DNA of 64,000 nucleotides from Caldilinea sp. CFX5 (GTDB taxonomy: Bacteria; Chloroflexota; Anaerolineae; Caldilineales; Caldilineaceae), in NCBI GenBank assembly GCA_021405325.1, contig QWII01000015.1, positions 1 through 64,000 of the forward strand. The letters are read 5' to 3'. A model generated the notes under the pieces. That model did not search any database and was not told the origin of the DNA. It saw nothing but the letters and a program-made list of their open reading frames with translations. The translations under genes were made by a program, and so were the position numbers. Within the stretch, counting starts at the first letter, position 1. Each line of letters opens with the position of its first letter. Shown in pieces: positions 59,087 to 64,000 of the stretch.

Positions 59087-59520
59087 AGCGCTTTTCCTTG
59101 TTCTAGCTACTTATGAACTACATTCGTAGTCAGCTTGTCGCAGGTTAAATTGCTGACCGCTAACGTGGCTCCGGCATGATACAAAAGTACTATACCAGAA
59201 AATCCGTTAACAATTTGATTGCAATTTACTTTCACTATTTCACCATCAGTTAGGATTTACGCAAGACGGATTCTCCGCTAGAGAGTCCTGTCAGTATTGG
59301 TTCGCAATCAGTGTTGGTCAAGAGGGATGACGGCTTGCTAATGAATGGTTAATTTTATGTGAACGTTTGTTGCGAACAAAGTTCAATGATAACACAAAGT
59401 TTACGCTATTTTGCTTACAGTTTGCTTTAATTATTATTGCTTTTGTCGTAAGTCAAAAGTAGATAAAGGGAGGCCGGCGTCTGGGGCAGATACCGGCTTC
59501 TCGTTTACGCGTGGTCAGTG
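59087..59520. promoter_or_regulatory. Intergenic region with AACGTT-type motif
   Basis: The gap contains AATTTTATGTGAACGTTTGTT at about 59351-59371, close to the motif at 52508-52527, and an adjacent TTTGTTGCGAACAAA palindrome (59366-59380). It lies about 265 bases upstream of the exported TPR protein gene. The rest is AT-rich with no clear gene. Confidence 0.4.
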
Positions 59521-60696
59521 CTAGGACCACTGTCGATCAGCGATTGTCTCCCACTGTCCGCTTGCCCAGGATTGCATCATGGCATTTTGCACGTTAGCCA
59601 ATCGTAGGGCGCTGGCAAAGCTTGGCTCGCGCTGTTTCCCTTCCACAATTGATTGTAGGAAGTTGTATGCTTCGATGCACTTCAAATCTTCGTACCCCAG
59701 GCCAATGCCGTCGCCAGGGTTAAAGCGGCCATGCAGTGGGAAGCGCGGCCCACCCAGCAGCGTGGTATAACCATCATGGGCAGCGCCTTCATCGGGCAGG
59801 TAGAGTTCCAACTCATTCATCCGCTCAAAATTCCACTTGACGGCCCCCTTCGTGCCATTGACCTCAAAGGACATTTCACACTTCGGCCCAAAGATGGCGC
59901 GACAGGTCTCAAAACTGCCCTGGGCGCCATTGGCAAATTGCACCAACGCCCCGACATAATCTTCATTTTCCACCGGCCCGGTTGGGTCATCGGGTTTGCC
60001 CAGCCCAAAGTGGGTGCCATGACCGGTAGGCAACGGGCGCTCGGTGATAAAGGTGTGGCGGTTGCTCACTACCCGCGCAATGGGGCCGATGAGCATGTGC
60101 GCCATGTCCACGGCATGAGACATAATGTCGCCCAACACGCCGCTGCCGGCATATTCCTGTTTGAAGCGCCAGGTGAGATGCCCCAATGGGTTGCTGCCAT
60201 ACATGGCAAAGAAGCGGCCGCGATAGTGGGTGATCTTGCCCAGGCGCCCTTCGTCGATCAGGTGTTTGGCATATTGCACCATCGGCGCCCAGCGGTAGTT
60301 AAAGCCGACAAAGCTCATCACGCCGGCCTTACGCGCCAGCGCTTCGATCTCCGCCGTTTCCGCCGGTGTGCGCCCCACCGGCTTTTCGCAGAACACATGC
60401 TTACCGGCGGCGGTCACGGCCCTCACCATCGCCAGGTGCATAAAGTTGGGCGAGGCAATGTTGACCACCTGGACCTCCGGGTGGTTGACCACTTCCTGCC
60501 ACTTTGTTGTGTACTGGGCAAAACCAAGCGACTCTTGCGCCTGGCGCGCTCGCGCCTCCACTTCATCACCACAGATAATCAAACGCGGTCGAATGCCGCT
60601 GTCATAAAAGCGATCCGGTATATTCCGGTAGGCGCGGCTATGGGCCATCCCCATCCAGCCCATGCCGATGACGCCGATGCCAAGCGAACGAGTCAT
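59521..60696 (-). CDS. Gfo/Idh/MocA family oxidoreductase
   Basis: The 391-residue protein starts 3 bases after the upstream stop behind AGGAGGT. The Rossmann fold is clear ([18 protein letters not shown]), with [14 protein letters not shown], the family EKP motif ([13 protein letters not shown]) and [13 protein letters not shown] with the catalytic histidine region. Such enzymes oxidise or epimerise sugars and inositols with NAD(P). The cyclic sugar or cyclitol substrate is unknown. Its neighbour is a membrane glycosyltransferase-like gene, so a link to surface sugars is possible. Confidence 0.92.
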   Translation of the reverse strand: MTRSLGIGVIGMGWMGMAHSRAYRNIPDRFYDSGIRPRLIICGDEVEARARQAQESLGFAQYTTKWQEVVNHPEVQVVNIASPNFMHLAMVRAVTAAGKHVFCEKPVGRTPAETAEIEALARKAGVMSFVGFNYRWAPMVQYAKHLIDEGRLGKITHYRGRFFAMYGSNPLGHLTWRFKQEYAGSGVLGDIMSHAVDMAHMLIGPIARVVSNRHTFITERPLPTGHGTHFGLGKPDDPTGPVENEDYVGALVQFANGAQGSFETCRAIFGPKCEMSFEVNGTKGAVKWNFERMNELELYLPDEGAAHDGYTTLLGGPRFPLHGRFNPGDGIGLGYEDLKCIEAYNFLQSIVEGKQREPSFASALRLANVQNAMMQSWASGQWETIADRQWS

Positions 60697-60699
60697 ACA

Positions 60700-61893
60700 T
60701 TACCTCCTGTACCTGTAAAAGTTGTTATTTGGCGGCGCTTTACGCAAAAGAGCCTGTTTTGCGGCAAAAAATAGGAGCAAGCCGGGGAAGGCATTGACGA
60801 GCAGAACGTGCCGAAGTGAACCGTAGTCGCCAAAGCTGCTTTTTAAGAAATCAGCCGGAAATCCATACACCTGCCAATAGATGACAAAGCTGCTGATCGT
60901 GGTCAATACCCAGAGCAGTAACCATTCTTTGGCGGTGAGCGCCACCAGAAAGAAGAAGGGAAGCGTGATCAACAGCACTCTGGGAAAACTGATCTCCGGC
61001 GCAATGATGTAGGCTGTGAAGATCGATAACGCCACGGTCGCCTGAATCGAGAGTCGGTTCCAGAAGTAGAGCGCGTAGATCATGAGCAACGTGCCGGTGA
61101 TCCATACTTTCACCAAGGTGGGGGTATAAATGCCCAGCGCCGCTAAGAACATGGTCGGGCTGGCGTGAATCGGCGGGTCGATGCGGGTACGCGCCTCCCG
61201 GTAGGAATAAGCCAGCAGATTGTCGGGAAAGTAAGGCAGATGGGTAATCAGCAGGAGGAAGCCAAACAAACCGACCCACAGCATATAATCTTGTTTGCGG
61301 CGGCCAAGATGCGCGACCAGCGGGACAAAAAAGAAGAGGCCCATGATCTTGTAGCAAGTCAACAGCACTGTCGTAACAACCGCACTGGTGGCCCGGCCCT
61401 GTTCCAGCAAGAGAAAGAGTAGCGCCACAAACAGCCAGATGACAACTTTATCTTCGGCAATAATGACAAACGAGAAGAGCACCAGGGGGTTCAAGGCATA
61501 AAAGAAAGCCAACCCCTGGCGCTTGCCGCCCATTGCCAGCAGAAAGACGATGACCGTATCGACAACTGCGAAGAAGAAGCGTAAGGTTAGCGGCGCGTTA
61601 TGAAGCATGAGTACTGCCGCAAAAATTAGGAGGTTGAGCGGCGGCATATCGGCATAGTAAGGCGAAATCGGCCCATCTAACGGCGCGCGGTACGGATTCA
61701 GCCCCAGTAGCGTGCGCTCGCCAAAATAGTGATAGATGCGCAGATCAGAGCCGCCATCGGGAAAGAGACCAATCGCCATCATCCTGACGACGAAGGCGCT
61801 TAACGTCAGGATGATGGTGATGGTCGCTGGCGCTTTACTCAACCGGTGTAGATACCGTTGTTTCAAAATTTCCGGCTCCACTCGCGCGGCCAC
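60700..61893 (-). CDS. GT-C-like membrane protein, probable glycosyltransferase
   Basis: The 397-residue protein overlaps the end of the dehydrogenase gene by 31 bases; a TTG start inside it is an alternative. About ten membrane helices are visible, starting at [20 protein letters not shown]. The loop [28 protein letters not shown], with its acidic residue after helix 1, and [14 protein letters not shown] fit GT-C/DUF2029-type enzymes, which use polyprenyl-phosphate sugars. No exact subfamily can be named. Confidence 0.75.
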   Translation of the reverse strand: MAARVEPEILKQRYLHRLSKAPATITIILTLSAFVVRMMAIGLFPDGGSDLRIYHYFGERTLLGLNPYRAPLDGPISPYYADMPPLNLLIFAAVLMLHNAPLTLRFFFAVVDTVIVFLLAMGGKRQGLAFFYALNPLVLFSFVIIAEDKVVIWLFVALLFLLLEQGRATSAVVTTVLLTCYKIMGLFFFVPLVAHLGRRKQDYMLWVGLFGFLLLITHLPYFPDNLLAYSYREARTRIDPPIHASPTMFLAALGIYTPTLVKVWITGTLLMIYALYFWNRLSIQATVALSIFTAYIIAPEISFPRVLLITLPFFFLVALTAKEWLLLWVLTTISSFVIYWQVYGFPADFLKSSFGDYGSLRHVLLVNAFPGLLLFFAAKQALLRKAPPNNNFYRYRR

Positions 61894-63341
61894 CGTTCGA
61901 CGACCACTTTGGTTTGGGTATAGAACTCAACCCCGTGGCGCGACTGGGCATGGAGATCGCCAAAGAAGCTCTCGTTCCAGCCGCTAAAGGGGAAGTAGGC
62001 CATGGGCGCAGCGACGCCAATGTTGATGCCGACGTTGCCGGCGTCCACTTCGTGGCGGAATTTGCGGGCGACCGAACCACTGGATGTAAAGAGGCTGGCC
62101 TGGTTGCCATAGGCGCGATTGTTAACCAGTTGAATGGCCTCGTCCACATTGCTGGCGTGCATCAGGCTGAGCACCGGGCCAAAGATTTCGGTCTTGGCAA
62201 TTTCACCGGCCGGGTTGACATTGTCGAGAATGGTCGGGTAGACCCAGTAGCCGTCATCATAGCCGGCAACCGCCTTGTTACGACCATCGACCAGTACGTT
62301 GGCCCCTTCTTGCGCGCCCTTGGCGATCAGGCTCTCAATGCGCGCCTTGCTCTCCTTGGTGATGACCGGCCCCATTTCGACGCCGCTGTCCAGGCCATAG
62401 CCCACTTTGCGGCTGGCCGCAATATCGGCGATCTGTTCGGTGAAGGCGTGCTTGGCCTCACCCACCGTCACCGCCACCGCGACGGCCAGACAGCGCTGAC
62501 CGGCGCAACCAAAGGCCGAATCGGCCAGAATTTTGGTGGTCGTATCCATATCAGCGTCGGGCATGATGACGACGGGGTTCTTGGCGCCGCCCTGGCACTG
62601 GGCACGCTTGCCATTGGCCGTAGCGCGGCTGTAGACATACTTCGCCACCGGCGTCGAACCGACAAAGCTGATCGCCTTGACGCCGGGGTGGTCGAGTAGC
62701 GCATCGACCGTCTCTTTGCCGCCGTTGACCAGTTGGACAACGCCCGCGGGGAAGCCCGCCTTTTCCAGCAAGCCAAAGAGCTTCTGTGAAGTCATCGAGA
62801 CCTTTTCGCTCGGCTTGAGGATAAAGCAGTTGCCGGTGACCAACGCATAGGGCAGGAACCAGAGCGGGATCATGCCGGGGAAGTTGAAGGGGGTGATCGC
62901 CGCCACCACGCCCAACGGCTGGCGGAACATGTGCTCATCGATGCCGCGGGCAATGTCTTCGTTGTTGTAGCCCTGCATCAGAATGGGTGCGCCACAAGCC
63001 ACTTCCACATTCTCAATGCCGCGGCGCATTTCGCCTACGCTCTCGCCGTAGGTCTTGCCGCACTCGTTGGTGATGGTGCGGGCAATATCGTCGAGATTCT
63101 CTTCCAACAACATCTTCAGCTTGAACATGGGCTGGATGCGGTCGCCCACCGGCGTCTCTTTCCAGTCGGCAAAGGCTTTCTGCCCCGCCGCCACCGCCGC
63201 CGCCACCTCCGCCCCCGGCGAGAGCGGGACGTGGGTCAACGCTTGCGCCGTGGCGGGGTTCAGAATGTCCATAAACGAAGCGGCGCTGGACTTGGTCCAC
63301 TGGCCGTTGATAAAGTTGAGAAGCTGTCCGTTTTGTTGCAT
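61863..63341 (-). CDS. mmsA: Methylmalonate-semialdehyde dehydrogenase (CoA-acylating)
   Basis: The start at ATG 63341 follows AAGGGGAATAAC; 492 residues. An aldehyde dehydrogenase fold is seen throughout: NAD-binding [32 protein letters not shown] and catalytic Cys284 in [15 protein letters not shown]. As in MmsA enzymes, the usual Glu of the LELGG motif is replaced (CQGGAKNPV). The enzyme turns methylmalonate semialdehyde and malonate semialdehyde into propionyl-CoA and acetyl-CoA in valine, beta-alanine and inositol breakdown. An inositol route would fit the Gfo/Idh/MocA gene downstream, but no other inositol gene is visible. Confidence 0.9.
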   Translation of the reverse strand: MQQNGQLLNFINGQWTKSSAASFMDILNPATAQALTHVPLSPGAEVAAAVAAGQKAFADWKETPVGDRIQPMFKLKMLLEENLDDIARTITNECGKTYGESVGEMRRGIENVEVACGAPILMQGYNNEDIARGIDEHMFRQPLGVVAAITPFNFPGMIPLWFLPYALVTGNCFILKPSEKVSMTSQKLFGLLEKAGFPAGVVQLVNGGKETVDALLDHPGVKAISFVGSTPVAKYVYSRATANGKRAQCQGGAKNPVVIMPDADMDTTTKILADSAFGCAGQRCLAVAVAVTVGEAKHAFTEQIADIAASRKVGYGLDSGVEMGPVITKESKARIESLIAKGAQEGANVLVDGRNKAVAGYDDGYWVYPTILDNVNPAGEIAKTEIFGPVLSLMHASNVDEAIQLVNNRAYGNQASLFTSSGSVARKFRHEVDAGNVGINIGVAAPMAYFPFSGWNESFFGDLHAQSRHGVEFYTQTKVVVERWPREWSRKF

Positions 63342-63342
63342 G

Positions 63343-64000
63343 TTATTCCCCTTTGGGTGTGATAATAGATTTACCTTCAGTTGCAGCACTCACGATTTCT
63401 TCAAAAGCATGATACAATCGTCGAAATGAGCGCGATTTTACGTAACTTACTTGAAAATCAACCACATCAGGTAATGCTGCATTGAGTGATTCACGTAATG
63501 ACGCCATACGCGAACCATTGGCCCGTTGCATTTCACGAAGGGTTGAGGCAAAATTGCTACCCTGTTCATCAAGCGGATAAGGATTGGCGGGCTTTTGTGG
63601 CCCAACCATCGCACCAGGGGAAATGTTATAAAAAGCAAAGGAAGTCACATAGTTATAAAGCATTGTGTAAGGCTGGGTTGTGGCTAACAATGGGAGTACC
63701 AAGGTGCGATTGGTTAGCGAGGGAGTAACGTCTTTCAGTGCATAAACCCAAACACCGTTGTTAGTTTCATAGCGAACTTCTTGTCCAGTTGTAGATTCTT
63801 TGATAGTACACTGTTCGCGCTTTACCATATACTCGCCTCGACGCTCACCACCGAGTGTAAAGCTATAAGCGCCAATGAAAGTAGCTGTTTCAAAGGTAAA
63901 CCCAATTTCAACTTCATAGGGACGACCTTTGGCAGACCACCGGCGTAGCGCACTCATACCATCACGGTTAGCAATGGCAATATCCAAGCCAAGCCGAAAC
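63343..64000 (-). CDS. C-terminal part of an AAA-ATPase-like protein, cut by the window edge
   Basis: The frame is open to the window end, so only the last 218 residues are seen. Segments such as [41 protein letters not shown] and [30 protein letters not shown] look like the middle of AAA_21-type ATPases that carry a long lid. The usual Walker B and EPENGLHP region is absent; the protein ends in a short tail instead. So it is either a truncated gene or a relative that lacks this part. It ends one base from the mmsA start, in the same direction. Confidence 0.55.
   Translation of the reverse strand, partial: FRLGLDIAIANRDGMSALRRWSAKGRPYEVEIGFTFETATFIGAYSFTLGGERRGEYMVKREQCTIKESTTGQEVRYETNNGVWVYALKDVTPSLTNRTLVLPLLATTQPYTMLYNYVTSFAFYNISPGAMVGPQKPANPYPLDEQGSNFASTLREMQRANGSRMASLRESLNAALPDVVDFQVSYVKSRSFRRLYHAFEEIVSAATEGKSIITPKGE

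Overview
The window is about 57% GC by eye and reads as a chromosomal segment of a Chloroflexota bacterium, probably Caldilineae or Anaerolineae. This assignment is inference. It rests on the number of large NB-ARC/LuxR ATPase regulators, the secreted PKD and beta-propeller proteins that end in a short FLPLV-type tail, the many perfect intergenic palindromes, and the PSTSSGQA-encoding dispersed repeat. No rRNA, tRNA, CRISPR array or intact insertion sequence was recognised.

1-11 kb is a regulatory and toxin-antitoxin zone. One intact LuxR/NB-ARC regulator lies between two broken paralogues (an internal fragment at 52-909 and an N-terminal fragment at 7343-7702). An orphan Phd/YefM-like gene, a HicBA module and a RelE/ParE-Phd module sit among them. 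A NarL-type response regulator and its histidine kinase follow, with a glycosyltransferase remnant upstream. 11-17 kb holds a secreted thermolysin-like protease and a frameshifted flotillin/SPFH gene. 17-21.3 kb is a minus-strand cluster of small proteins: an MFS transporter, a cupin, two alternating GYD/ABM pairs of dimeric alpha-beta barrel (DABB) type, a zinc-ribbon membrane protein, and decayed extra cupin and DABB copies.

21-29.5 kb carries an HTH/NB-ARC gene split from its TPR half, an ECF sigma factor fused to ankyrin repeats, a methionine-rich exported protein (probable copper/silver binder) behind three 11-bp-phased direct repeats, an aldo-keto reductase, and a PAP2-VanZ fusion. 30-49 kb is a large exopolysaccharide locus. 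Its initiating phosphoglycosyltransferase and chain-length/BY-kinase protein are on the plus strand. On the minus strand are a Wzx flippase, a Wzy/ligase-like polymerase, three GT4 glycosyltransferases, a polysaccharide lyase-like protein, an XrtA-type deacetylase, a methyltransferase, and two copies of an unusual pair: a nucleotidyltransferase-kinase fusion plus a small P-loop kinase. Most genes overlap or are spaced by only a few bases.

49-59 kb encodes two giant secreted propeller/PKD paralogues and an exported TPR protein, probably surface partners of the polysaccharide. 59.5-64 kb holds an oxidoreductase, a GT-C-like membrane protein, a methylmalonate-semialdehyde dehydrogenase, and an AAA-ATPase-like gene cut by the window edge. 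The strongest leads are the shared C-terminal FLPLV-type tail, the duplicated kinase pairs in the polysaccharide locus, the degenerate BY-kinase, and the sigma-ankyrin fusion.
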